A DNA stretch of 64,000 nt from Mesorhizobium norvegicum (lineage in GTDB: Bacteria > Pseudomonadota > Alphaproteobacteria > Rhizobiales > Rhizobiaceae), in the NCBI RefSeq assembly GCF_004919685.1, contig NZ_SMYZ01000054.1, forward strand, positions 116,047-180,046, written 5' to 3'. The translations under genes and the position numbers were made by a program. This document shows positions 33,345 to 41,352 of the stretch, in pieces (positions within the stretch are counted from its first letter, which is position 1; each line of letters opens with the position of its first letter). The notes below the pieces were generated by a model. The model did not search any database, was not told the origin of the DNA, and saw nothing but the letters and a program-made list of their open reading frames with translations.

Positions 33345-34082
33345 TTATGGCGACTGCGGTTGCGTTTGCAGCGGGAGCGTATGGCCGGGCTCAAGTCCGT
33401 GGCCATGGATAGCCCTGACCTCATCCGCGACCAGTTGCTGCAACCGCCACAGGTTGCGGTCGTGGATGCCGAACGCTTCGAGGTGGCTGACCGTGTTGTA
33501 GAGATATTCGGCGCCGGATCCGATATGCCCGCAGGCTCTGGCCAGCACGTTCGCCACCTTGTCCAGCGGCTGATTCAGCGACGTTCCCCTGCCCTTCACG
33601 CCGACCCAGAAGCCAAGCGCCCGCAGTGCGCCTTGCGCCGTATGCACCGGCAGCCACCTGACCGTGTCGATGCTTTCGTGGTCGCTGATCTCGCGCCGCA
33701 GCAGCCTTTCGATCTGCGCCGGTTTTTCGCCGTCCGGCAAGCGATAGATCACCCCGTTGCAGCGTCCGCCCCGTTCGAGCGCCATCATCAACCCCGGCTG
33801 CGCGGCGCTGCCGCGCCAACGCACCATGTCGAGGCAGAAGGAGCGGTGCCAGCCAAAGGCAGTGGCGAGCTGTTGCTCGACCGACTCGAATTCCGGCTTC
33901 CAGATCAGCGATCCGTAGGCGAACACCCATAGCGGCCCCTCGTCGGCTTCCTCAGACAGCCGCAAGGCAAGGGGCCGGAAATCCGCGTCGTTCAACTCGG
34001 TCCAGCTCGGATCCGGACCGGGATCGGCCTCCTCCCGATGGCACAGTGCGACAAGCTCGGGCGTGAGCGACATCAAGCGCAT
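33345..34082 (-). CDS. ChaC-like gamma-glutamylcyclotransferase
   Basis: 245 residues from the ATG at 34082 with GAGGGG upstream. The GGCT/ChaC signature VFAYGSLIWKPEFE is near residue 54, and the expected catalytic glutamate lies in the RREISDHESIDTVRWLPV region. The family splits glutathione to 5-oxoproline and Cys-Gly in the cytoplasm. Monocistronic, divergent from the VOC-family gene at 34254. Confidence 0.9.
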   Translation of the reverse strand: MRLMSLTPELVALCHREEADPGPDPSWTELNDADFRPLALRLSEEADEGPLWVFAYGSLIWKPEFESVEQQLATAFGWHRSFCLDMVRWRGSAAQPGLMMALERGGRCNGVIYRLPDGEKPAQIERLLRREISDHESIDTVRWLPVHTAQGALRALGFWVGVKGRGTSLNQPLDKVANVLARACGHIGSGAEYLYNTVSHLEAFGIHDRNLWRLQQLVADEVRAIHGHGLEPGHTLPLQTQPQSP

Positions 34083-34253
34083 GAACGACAACCCCTCATG
34101 ACCGCAGAGAAATCGAAAACCGCCGGGCGCGCAACCGGGAACGCTTACCGCGGTTCGACCATTATCGTCCGGGCGGTGTCGGATTTCCGTCGTGAAGATC
34201 GTCCTAGGATGGATCGCACGACGATCGATGCATGAAAGGTGAGGAGACCGAAA

Positions 34254-35030
34254 ATGCCAAAATCCCCGATGCCCTTCTTCTGGTACGAATTGATGACATC
34301 AGATCTCGACGCCGCCGAGGCGTTCTACCCCAAGGTGGTCGGCTGGACGGCGCAGCCTTTCGACGTGGCGCCCGGCATGCCACGCTATGTCGTAATGAAT
34401 GTCGGCGAGCGTGGCGTCGGCGGCCTGATGACGATACCGGAGGATGCCGCCAAGATGCGCATGCCGCCCGCCTGGCTCGGCTACATCAAGACAAGTGAAG
34501 TCGATGCCTCGACCGCATCGCTGGAGAAAGCGGGCGGCGCCGTTCACCGCCAGCCCGACGACATTCCAGGCGTCGGCCGCTTTGCCGTCGTTGCCGATCC
34601 GCAGGGCGCGACCTTCATGTTCCTGCAGCCGAACGGCCCCGACCAGCCTGTCGTGCCGGCCAGCACGCCAGGCCATATCGGCTGGCACGAGCTTTACACG
34701 AGTGACTGGAAGGCCGCGTTCGATTTCTATTCCAACCAATTCGGTTGGGTCGATGCCGGCGATTTCGACATGGGCCCGATGGGCACCTACCAGACCTTCA
34801 CGGCCGGCCCCGAATCCGGCGGCGGCATCATGAACAAGCCACAGCAGATTCCGGTCCCGGTGTGGCAATTCTATTTCAACGTTCCGACCATCGACGCGGC
34901 GGCCAAACGGGTGACCGACAATGGCGGCAAGATCCTGATGGGGCCGATGGAGGTCCCCGGCGGCAGCTGGATCGTGCAGTGCCAGGACCCGCAAGGCGCA
35001 CACTTCGCCTTGATGGCGCCGGTCCGCTGA
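34254..35030 (+). CDS. Two-domain VOC (glyoxalase/bleomycin-resistance fold) protein
   Basis: 258 residues from the ATG at 34254 (GAGGAG 7 bp upstream). Two tandem VOC units: the first begins PFFWYELMTSDLDAAEAFYP and ends VVADPQGATFMFLQP, the second begins GHIGWHELYTSDWKAAFDFYS and ends VQCQDPQGAHFALM. Possible metal ligands (H/E) are partly conserved. Such proteins range from hydroxylating enzymes to binding proteins; the substrate is unknown. A single gene, convergent with the secreted-protein gene that follows. Confidence 0.88.
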   Translation: MPKSPMPFFWYELMTSDLDAAEAFYPKVVGWTAQPFDVAPGMPRYVVMNVGERGVGGLMTIPEDAAKMRMPPAWLGYIKTSEVDASTASLEKAGGAVHRQPDDIPGVGRFAVVADPQGATFMFLQPNGPDQPVVPASTPGHIGWHELYTSDWKAAFDFYSNQFGWVDAGDFDMGPMGTYQTFTAGPESGGGIMNKPQQIPVPVWQFYFNVPTIDAAAKRVTDNGGKILMGPMEVPGGSWIVQCQDPQGAHFALMAPVR

Positions 35031-35060
35031 CGGCGATAGACACGGCTGGTACAAAGCGCC

Positions 35061-35090
35061 GGCCTTTCATCGTACCACCGATGAAGGGCC
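35061..35090. terminator. Convergent-gene hairpin
   Basis: GGCCTTTCATCG and CGATGAAGGGCC arms (one mismatch) around a 6-nt loop lie between the convergent VOC and secreted-protein genes. A probable bidirectional terminator, although no T-run follows. Confidence 0.5.
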
Positions 35091-35113
35091 GTATTCCTCT
35101 GCTTGGCGCCGAC

Positions 35114-35602
35114 CTATTCCGGCGCCAGCACTGCGACCTTCAGATCCGCCTTTTTCGCACCGCTGAACTGGACGGTAGCCGGGCCGGCCGCGAGTTTGAA
35201 GCGCACGCTCTTGCGGATGCCGGGGCAGGTTTTCACGCCGCTATAGCCCGCCGATTTCACGGCGTGGCCATCCTGGATGACATCGATCCAGGCCTCCCCC
35301 GAGAGGCTTATCTGAATGGCCCCCTCGGCCGGTACCTCCACGCTGGCGACGGCGCCAAACGTGTCCGAGGCTGGGGCACGTTCGGGCTGTACGGTGAAGC
35401 CGGCTTTCTCGACCGGCACCAGTGCCAGATCCGCGGCAGCGCCCACTGCCAGCGTCGTTCCGGACGGTGTTGCGGGCGCTGCGGCAAACAGGGCCTGCTC
35501 CCGCGTCACCGGCCACTTGAAGGCCTCGCAGCCTGCCTCCTCGGCCATGGCGAAGCTGGTGGCTGCAAGGATTGCGAATAGGGTGATGACGACTTTCTTC
35601 AT
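35114..35602 (-). CDS. Secreted protein of unknown function
   Basis: 162 residues from the ATG at 35602. A signal peptide (MKKVVITLFAILAATSFAMA, cleavage before EEAGC) directs export. The mature protein has two cysteines (EEAGCEAFKWP and VKTCPGIRK) and a beta-rich look; VRFKLAAGPATVQFSGAKKADLKVAVL at the end suggests a small sandwich domain. No family is recognised. Its promoter region, shared with doxX, is AT-rich and contains the palindrome GCATTA-A-TAATGC. Confidence 0.75.
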   Translation of the reverse strand: MKKVVITLFAILAATSFAMAEEAGCEAFKWPVTREQALFAAAPATPSGTTLAVGAAADLALVPVEKAGFTVQPERAPASDTFGAVASVEVPAEGAIQISLSGEAWIDVIQDGHAVKSAGYSGVKTCPGIRKSVRFKLAAGPATVQFSGAKKADLKVAVLAPE

Positions 35603-35701
35603 GGCACAGGGAACCCACCTGGTTTGAAATATCTGCACATCAATACAACCTTAGCATTAATAATGCAACCCTAACGAGAATAATATGAAAGACCAGGCTG
35701 G

Positions 35702-35726
35702 GGAACATTTCCAATCACCGATTGTT
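35702..35726 (+). promoter_or_regulatory. Candidate EcfG promoter of doxX
   Basis: GGAAC (35702-35706), 16 bp, TGTT (35723-35726): a perfect -35 box and three of four -10 bases. The doxX start is 81 bp downstream. Confidence 0.4.
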
Positions 35727-35807
35727 GATGGCAGGCCATGGGAAGTGAATGGTCCATTTCCGGGCGATAATCTATGGCCGGTCCGGGACGCCAAAATGGA
35801 GTTTTAG

Positions 35808-36200
35808 ATGAAGCTTTTCGAAAGCCTCGCCAAGTATCAGCCGCAGGCTCTGGGCGTGTTGCGCATCATGACGGCGCTGCAGTTTATCGAGCATGGCAGC
35901 CAGAAACTGTTCAATTTCCCGGTCAGCGACCATGCCGGTGCCTTGAGCGGGCTGTCACTCACCTCCGGCATCCTCGAATTCGCCGGCGGCATCCTGCTGG
36001 CTCTGGGCCTGTTCACCCGGCCGGTCGCGTTCCTTCTGGCCGGCGAAATGGCGATCGCCTATTTCATGGCGCATATGCCGCGCGACTTCTTCCCGGTCAA
36101 CAACGGCGGCGATTCGGCAATCTCGTTTTGCTTCATCTTCCTTTATCTGGTGTTTGCCGGCGCCGGCGCCTTCGCGCTGGACAACCGCCGCAGCGCCTGA
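35808..36200 (+). CDS. DoxX family membrane protein
   Basis: 130 residues with four hydrophobic segments (about 14-30, 48-68, 72-92 and 102-122). The family pattern LRIMTALQFIEHGSQKLF near the start and GILLALGLFTRPVA in the middle are DoxX/YphA features. These inner-membrane proteins are linked to thiol and oxidative stress defence in some bacteria; the molecular function is unclear. It is monocistronic and its candidate EcfG promoter suggests stress induction. Confidence 0.9.
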   Translation: MKLFESLAKYQPQALGVLRIMTALQFIEHGSQKLFNFPVSDHAGALSGLSLTSGILEFAGGILLALGLFTRPVAFLLAGEMAIAYFMAHMPRDFFPVNNGGDSAISFCFIFLYLVFAGAGAFALDNRRSA

Positions 36201-36225
36201 CTCCAGAAAGAGGATGCGTGCCTAA

Positions 36226-36271
36226 TGCATGTCGCCCAAAAGTGTCCAGCGGTTTTGGGACAACGACATGC
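36226..36271. repeat. Palindromic intergenic repeat with GCATGTCG/CGACATGC ends
   Basis: GCATGTCG (36227-36234) and CGACATGC (36264-36271) bracket a second complementary pair, CCCAAAA and TTTTGGG. I recognise this dispersed palindrome from Mesorhizobium-type genomes (knowledge, not searched). It lies just after doxX. Confidence 0.7.
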
Positions 36272-36284
36272 ACAAAACAGGAAT

Positions 36285-36317
36285 CTGAAGCGCATCGGCG
36301 AAGCCGAAGCGCTTCAG
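36285..36317 (-). terminator. Strong hairpin overlapping the dehydrogenase stop codon
   Basis: CTGAAGCGC (36285-36293) pairs with GCGCTTCAG (36309-36317), with an inner TCGGC/GCCGA stem and a 3-nt loop. The stop codon of the minus-strand dehydrogenase gene (36314-36316) lies in one arm. Confidence 0.5.
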
Positions 36318-38740
36318 GCGCGCATCCTTTCGAAATTGGCATCGAACAGCGGCGCCGCCTGCATGCGCGCCGCATGGCGTTTGCCCAGCAGCTCGATCTC
36401 GAAGCCATCGCTCTCATCGGCGATCTCCTTCGGCACATAGCCGACGGCGACGGATTTCTTCGAATGATGCGCATAGCCGCCCGAAGTGACCCAGCCGCGC
36501 ACCGCGCCGTCGAACCAGATCGGCTCGTCGCCGATGACATCGGCATCGTCGGCCTCGACGATGAAGGCACGCAGGCGCAACTTGCCGCCCTGCTTGCGCT
36601 CGGCGAGCGCCGCGGCCTTGCCGATGAAATCGGCGTCCTTGCCATAGGCGACGAAGCGGTCGAGCCCGGCTTCCAGAGGCCCGTAGATCGGCCGGTATTC
36701 GCGCGCCCATGAACCGTAGTTCTTCTCCAGCCGCAGCGCGTTGAGCGCGCGCGAGCCGAACAGGCCGATGCCGAATTCTTCGCCCGCGGCCATCAGGGCC
36801 TGGAAGGCGGCGCGCTGATACTCCGGCGCTACCCACATCTCATAGCCGAGATCGCCGGTGTAGCTGACACGGCCGACCAGGCACGGCGCCATGCCGATAT
36901 CCATCTTGCCAATGGCCATGAATGGAAATGCCGTATTGGAGACATCCGAGCGTGTGGCCTTTGCCAGCACATCGCGCGCCTTCGGCCCGGCGATCGACAG
37001 GCCGGTGAGCTTCGCGCCCAGCGCCTCGATGCGCACCGAGCCGTCGTCAGGCAGGTGCTTCTCGAACCAGCGCATGTGGTATTGCTCGGCAACGCCGGAG
37101 CCGGCGAGGAACCAGCCATCTTTCCCCAGATTGGCCAGCGTGAAGTCACCGATCAGTCTGCCGTCTTCCTTCAGCATTGGCGCCAGCGTCATGCGGCCGG
37201 GCTTCGGCAGCTTGCAGGCAAGCATTCGGTCGAGCCAGGCGGCCGCCCCCTCACCAGTCACCTTGTATTTGGCGAAGCTCGAAATCTCGGACAGGCCGAC
37301 ACCGTCGCGAACGGTCGCGACCTCCTTGGCAACCTGGGTGAAGTCGCTCGAGCGGCGCCACGAGAACTCGTCCTTGACGCCCTCCGGCGCATACCAGAGC
37401 GGCACCTCCAGCCCATAGGCGACGCCCCATTGCGCGCCCTTGGCCGACAGCAAGTCATAGACCGGCGTCGTCTTCAGCGGCCGCCCGACCGGCAGCTCCT
37501 CATTGGGGAAGCGGATCGAGAACCGCCTGGAATAGTTCTCTCGCACCTTGGCGTTGGTGTAGGCCATCGTCGCCCAGTCGCCATAGCGCGCCACATCCAT
37601 CGCCCAGATGTCGGCGCCCGGATCGCCCTCGATCATCCAGTTCGACAAAGCCAGGCCGACACCGCCGCCTTGCGAAAAACCAGCCATGACACCGCAGGCG
37701 ACCCAGAAGCCCGGCAGCCCGCGCACCGGCCCGACCAGCGGGTTGCCGTCCGGCGCGAAGGTGAAGGGTCCGTTGATGATCTGCTTGATGCCGGTGTTCT
37801 GGAAGGCTGGGAAATGCCGGAAGCCGACCTCCAGCGACGGCGCGATGCGGTCGATGTCGGGCGCCAGCAATTCGTGGCCGAAATTCCATGGCGTGGAGAA
37901 TTCGGACCACGGCTTGTTGGCCTTCTCATAGGTGCCCATCAGCATGCCGCCGCGCTCCTGGCGCAGATAGAGCTCGCCGTCGAAATCGACCGCGTGGATG
38001 ATCTCGGTGCCGGTCTTGGCGTTCCAGGCCGCGACCTCCGGCATATCCTCGGTGATCAGGTACATGTGCTCCATCGCCAGCACCGGCAGTTCGAGGCCGA
38101 CCATGCGGCCGACTTCGCGCGCCCACAGGCCGCCGGCATTGACGACATGCTCGGCCACCACCTCGCCCTTGTTGGTGATGACCCGCCACAGCCCGTCGGG
38201 TCGCCGCACGATGTCCTCGACCTTGGTGAAGCGTTCGACCTCGGCGCCAAGTTTGCGCGCCGCCTTCGCATAGGCGTGGGTGACGCCGGACGGATCGAGA
38301 TGGCCGTCCTCCTTGTTCCTGACAGCGCCGACGAACTGCTTGGGATCGAGCAGCGGCATCAGTTCGGCCGCTTCGTTGGGCGAGATCTCCTCGAGCTCGA
38401 TGCCGAGATAGCGGCCCTTGGCAACGACGCCGCGCAGCCAGTCCAGCCGTGCCTCGGTCGCCGCCAGCAGCACACCGCCGGTCAGATGCACGCCGGTCGC
38501 CTGGCCGGAAAGCTCCTCGATCTCCTTATAGAGGTTGATCGTGTATTTCTGCAGCTTGGCGACGTTGGGGTCACCGTTGATCGTGTGCATGCCGCCGGCC
38601 GCGTGCCAGGTCGAGCCGGATGTCAGTTCGTCGCGCTCCAGCAGGACAACATCGGTCCAACCATGGCGGGCAAGATGGAACAGCACGGAGCACCCGACGA
38701 CACCGCCGCCAATGACCACGACCTTTGCATGCGATTTCAT
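36314..38740 (-). CDS. FAD-dependent dehydrogenase with GcvT domain (dimethylglycine/sarcosine dehydrogenase-like)
   Basis: 808 residues. N-terminal DAO-type FAD domain (VVVIGGGVVGCSVLFHLARHGW, then SGSTWHAAGGMHTINGDP) to about residue 420, then a GcvT-like folate domain and C-terminal T-protein barrel (VGRVSYTGDLGYEMWVAPEYQ, SRALNALRLEKNYGSW, FIGKAAAL). This is the layout of dimethylglycine and sarcosine dehydrogenases, which oxidise N-methyl groups and can pass formaldehyde to tetrahydrofolate. The MttB-family methyltransferase gene lies upstream on the same strand with 231 bp of repeat-bearing DNA between them; together they suggest methylated-amine or betaine degradation. Confidence 0.9.
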   Translation of the reverse strand: MKSHAKVVVIGGGVVGCSVLFHLARHGWTDVVLLERDELTSGSTWHAAGGMHTINGDPNVAKLQKYTINLYKEIEELSGQATGVHLTGGVLLAATEARLDWLRGVVAKGRYLGIELEEISPNEAAELMPLLDPKQFVGAVRNKEDGHLDPSGVTHAYAKAARKLGAEVERFTKVEDIVRRPDGLWRVITNKGEVVAEHVVNAGGLWAREVGRMVGLELPVLAMEHMYLITEDMPEVAAWNAKTGTEIIHAVDFDGELYLRQERGGMLMGTYEKANKPWSEFSTPWNFGHELLAPDIDRIAPSLEVGFRHFPAFQNTGIKQIINGPFTFAPDGNPLVGPVRGLPGFWVACGVMAGFSQGGGVGLALSNWMIEGDPGADIWAMDVARYGDWATMAYTNAKVRENYSRRFSIRFPNEELPVGRPLKTTPVYDLLSAKGAQWGVAYGLEVPLWYAPEGVKDEFSWRRSSDFTQVAKEVATVRDGVGLSEISSFAKYKVTGEGAAAWLDRMLACKLPKPGRMTLAPMLKEDGRLIGDFTLANLGKDGWFLAGSGVAEQYHMRWFEKHLPDDGSVRIEALGAKLTGLSIAGPKARDVLAKATRSDVSNTAFPFMAIGKMDIGMAPCLVGRVSYTGDLGYEMWVAPEYQRAAFQALMAAGEEFGIGLFGSRALNALRLEKNYGSWAREYRPIYGPLEAGLDRFVAYGKDADFIGKAAALAERKQGGKLRLRAFIVEADDADVIGDEPIWFDGAVRGWVTSGGYAHHSKKSVAVGYVPKEIADESDGFEIELLGKRHAARMQAAPLFDANFERMRA

Positions 38741-38827
38741 GGATTTTTCTCTGATATCAGTGAGTTGGATGGGTGATATGAATCGGTGCCGGAGGATTTT
38801 GATTCACAGTCTTAAGGTCGAAGATCG

Positions 38828-38960
38828 GCGCTGCCCCTCATCCGCCTGCCGGCACCTTCTCCCCGTATAGTGACGGGGAGAAGGGAGAAGCTCCGACGCT
38901 GGCGTCCCCCTCTCCCCGTTCTTCACGGGGAGAGGGTATGGGTGAGGGGCAGCGCCGACC
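38828..38960. repeat. Paired inverted REP elements, one arm copied at 61741
   Basis: The left unit 38828-38887 is an exact 60-bp reverse complement of 61741-61800. The right unit ends with the inverse of the left boundary (GTGAGGGGCAGCGCC against GGCGCTGCCCCTCA). Each unit includes a hairpin with CTCCCCGT and ACGGGGAG arms. The pair lies between the MttB and dehydrogenase genes. Confidence 0.9.
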
Positions 38961-38971
38961 TTCCAAAACCA

Positions 38972-40519
38972 TCACGGCTCGCCCTGCCCGATCGCTTCCT
39001 TGCGCCTGGCCATGTAAGCCTCCAGCGCCTCGCGCACGGCGATATCCATCACCGGCTCGACATAGTCTTCCAGCGCCTTCTTCCACAGCCGCGTCGCCCG
39101 CGCCGTAGCGTCGAGCCCGCCGGCCTCCTGCCAGGCCTCGTAATTCTGCCAGTTGGACAGCATCGGCTGGTAGAAGGCGGTGGCGTAGCGCTCCAGCGTG
39201 TGCGGTTCGCCGAAGAAATGGCCGCCGGTCGGCACCGCGCCCAGCGCCTCGACGGCAAGCTCGGCCTCGTTGACCTCGATCGGGCGCAAGAACTCCATCA
39301 TGTGCTGGATCATCTCGACGTCGATGATGAGTTTTTCGAACGACGCCGTCAGCCCGCCCTCCTGCCAGCCGGCGGCGTGGTAGACGAGATTGCCGTGGCC
39401 GAGCACCGCGCCCCACAGCGCCATCAGCGTCTCATAGGCGCCTTGCGCATCGGCGGCGTTGGAAGCCGAGCCCGGCGTCGTGCGGTACGGAAGCCTGTAG
39501 CGCCGCGCCAGTTGCCCCGACGCAATATTGGCCTTGGTATTCTCAGGTGTGCCGAAGGCCGGCGCGCCAGACTTCATGTCGACATTGGAGGTGAAGGCGC
39601 CATACATGACCGGCGCGCCCGGACGGACAAGCTGCGTCAGCACGACGCCGAACAGCGCCTCGGCATTCTGCTGCGCCAGCGCCCCGGCCAGCGTCACCGG
39701 GCTCATCGCCCCCATCAGCGTGAACGGCGTCACTGCCACCGACTGGCCGAATTCGGCCATGGTCATCAGCCCCTCGGCCATCATCTCGTCGAAGCGGCGC
39801 GGCGAGTTGACCGAGATGATGGTGGTGATGCCGGGGTCGTCGCGCATCTGGTCTAGGCTCAAGCCTCGCGCAATCGCCATCATCTCGATGCCGTCCAGCG
39901 CCCTGCCCCGGCCGATCGCCGAGACATGGAAACTCTTGTCGGTCAGCGTCAGATTGGTGAAGTAGGTGTCGAGATGGCGGGAGTTTGCCGGCAGCTCCAC
40001 CGGCGCGCAGACCTGGTTGCCGAGCATGTGGATGCAGTTGAAATGCTGCGCCAGCCGGGTCAGATCAGAGTAATCGCGCAGATTGCCGGCACGGCGGCCG
40101 CGCTCCATGTCGTGCACATTGGGCGGCCCGGCAACGAGCGTGAAATTGATGGTGTTGCCGCCGAGATGAACGGCGTTAGCCGGATTGCGCGGCGTCAACA
40201 CATAGCTGGACTGCGTGGTCTTCAGCGCGTCAGTGACCAAGCCGCGATCGATGCGGACATTCGCCGAGGCATGATCGACCCTGGCGCCGGCTTTCTCGAA
40301 CAGCGACAGCGCGCGCGGGCTCATCACCTCGATGCCGAAATTCTCCAATATGTGCATCGACGCCTGGTGGATCTGCTCGATCTGGTCGGGCGACAGCATG
40401 GCCATCGGCGGATAGGGATTTGTCACCCGCCTGAGCGGCAATTGCGGGATGGCCGACGGCCCCCTGTTGCTGGTGCGCTCGGCGCCGCGTTTGCGTCTTG
40501 GTTCGTTCATGCCTGGCAT
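38972..40519 (-). CDS. MttB family methyltransferase, non-pyrrolysine type
   Basis: 515 residues from the ATG at 40519 (a TTG one codon earlier is less likely). It is a full-length trimethylamine:corrinoid methyltransferase family barrel: SPDQIEQIHQASMHILENFGIEV near the start, NFTLVAGPPNVHDMERG, GALAQQNAEALFGVVLTQ and the C-terminal GGHFFGEPHTLERYATAFYQP. No in-frame TAG interrupts the frame, so it is not a pyrrolysine enzyme but belongs with the MtgB-like betaine methyltransferases found in rhizobia. The gene lies 231 bp from the sarcosine-dehydrogenase-like gene. No corrinoid-protein gene is visible in the window, so the methyl acceptor must be encoded elsewhere or differ. Confidence 0.88.
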   Translation of the reverse strand: MPGMNEPRRKRGAERTSNRGPSAIPQLPLRRVTNPYPPMAMLSPDQIEQIHQASMHILENFGIEVMSPRALSLFEKAGARVDHASANVRIDRGLVTDALKTTQSSYVLTPRNPANAVHLGGNTINFTLVAGPPNVHDMERGRRAGNLRDYSDLTRLAQHFNCIHMLGNQVCAPVELPANSRHLDTYFTNLTLTDKSFHVSAIGRGRALDGIEMMAIARGLSLDQMRDDPGITTIISVNSPRRFDEMMAEGLMTMAEFGQSVAVTPFTLMGAMSPVTLAGALAQQNAEALFGVVLTQLVRPGAPVMYGAFTSNVDMKSGAPAFGTPENTKANIASGQLARRYRLPYRTTPGSASNAADAQGAYETLMALWGAVLGHGNLVYHAAGWQEGGLTASFEKLIIDVEMIQHMMEFLRPIEVNEAELAVEALGAVPTGGHFFGEPHTLERYATAFYQPMLSNWQNYEAWQEAGGLDATARATRLWKKALEDYVEPVMDIAVREALEAYMARRKEAIGQGEP

Positions 40520-40727
40520 CAAAGCCCCGGCAAACCGGGCAAGCTGTCAGAAATACGCCGTTTGCGGGCGTGATTTTAGCCACGGCGGCATTTCCGCAAT
40601 ATCCATTTAGAAAAAGCGACGAGATATGTCGCATTGCTGATACGGAATTTCCTCAAGCGACCGCTCCGGCGAAGCGTTAACGGACGCTGCAAGATTCCCT
40701 TTATGATTTCGGCCTATTGCTCTGCCA

Positions 40728-41318
40728 ATGCGTAGTTCGAGTTTTAGTAAAATTGGTGCGGTTTGCGTGCTGCTGGCGCTTTCGGCCTGCGCCACGCCGC
40801 CCAATCACATCAACAATGTCTGCGCCGTCTTCGACCAGAATGACGGCTGGTTCGACAACTGGCAGTCGGCGGCCGAGCGCACCCAGCAGAAATACGGCAT
40901 CCCCGTTCCCGTGCTGATGGCGACGGTGCGCAAGGAATCCGGCTTCAAGAGCAATGCCCGGCCGCCGCGCACCAAGCTGCTCGGCTTCATCCCGTGGAAG
41001 CACGTCTCGTCGGCCACCGGCTTCTCGCAGGCGCTGGACGGCACCTGGTCGCAATATCAGCGCGAGACCGGCAACTGGGCGGCGCGGCGGACGAAATTCG
41101 CCGACGCGGTCGATTTCGTCGGCTGGTATCATTCCAAGACATCAGACACGTACGGCGTCGCCCGCAACGACACCTACAATCTCTACCTCGCCTACTATCT
41201 CGGCTGGACCGCCTATGGCCGCGGCAACCGCGGCGATGCCGGCGTCCAGGGCTATGCCCGGGCCACCGACAAGATGGCGCGGGACTATGCGCAGCAACTG
41301 AGCGAGTGCGGCAACTGA
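40728..41318 (+). CDS. Lipoprotein with lytic-transglycosylase-like (SLT) domain
   Basis: 196 residues. A lipoprotein signal ends with the lipobox LSAC (Cys about 21). The mature part has the SLT-like helix pattern around IPVPVLMATVRKESGFKSNARP, with the probable catalytic glutamate in RKESGF, then GFSQALDGTWSQYQRETGNW and YGRGNRGDAGVQGYA. It should be anchored to the outer membrane and cleave peptidoglycan, or at least bind it. It faces the dipeptide importer convergently and is divergent from mttB. Confidence 0.85.
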   Translation: MRSSSFSKIGAVCVLLALSACATPPNHINNVCAVFDQNDGWFDNWQSAAERTQQKYGIPVPVLMATVRKESGFKSNARPPRTKLLGFIPWKHVSSATGFSQALDGTWSQYQRETGNWAARRTKFADAVDFVGWYHSKTSDTYGVARNDTYNLYLAYYLGWTAYGRGNRGDAGVQGYARATDKMARDYAQQLSECGN

Positions 41319-41352
41319 ACGCTCCGCATCACTGATCTCGACCTTCCGTCCG

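Noticed and set aside
38972..40519. Pyrrolysine-containing trimethylamine methyltransferase
   Set aside because: No in-frame TAG is present and no pyrrolysine genes are seen.
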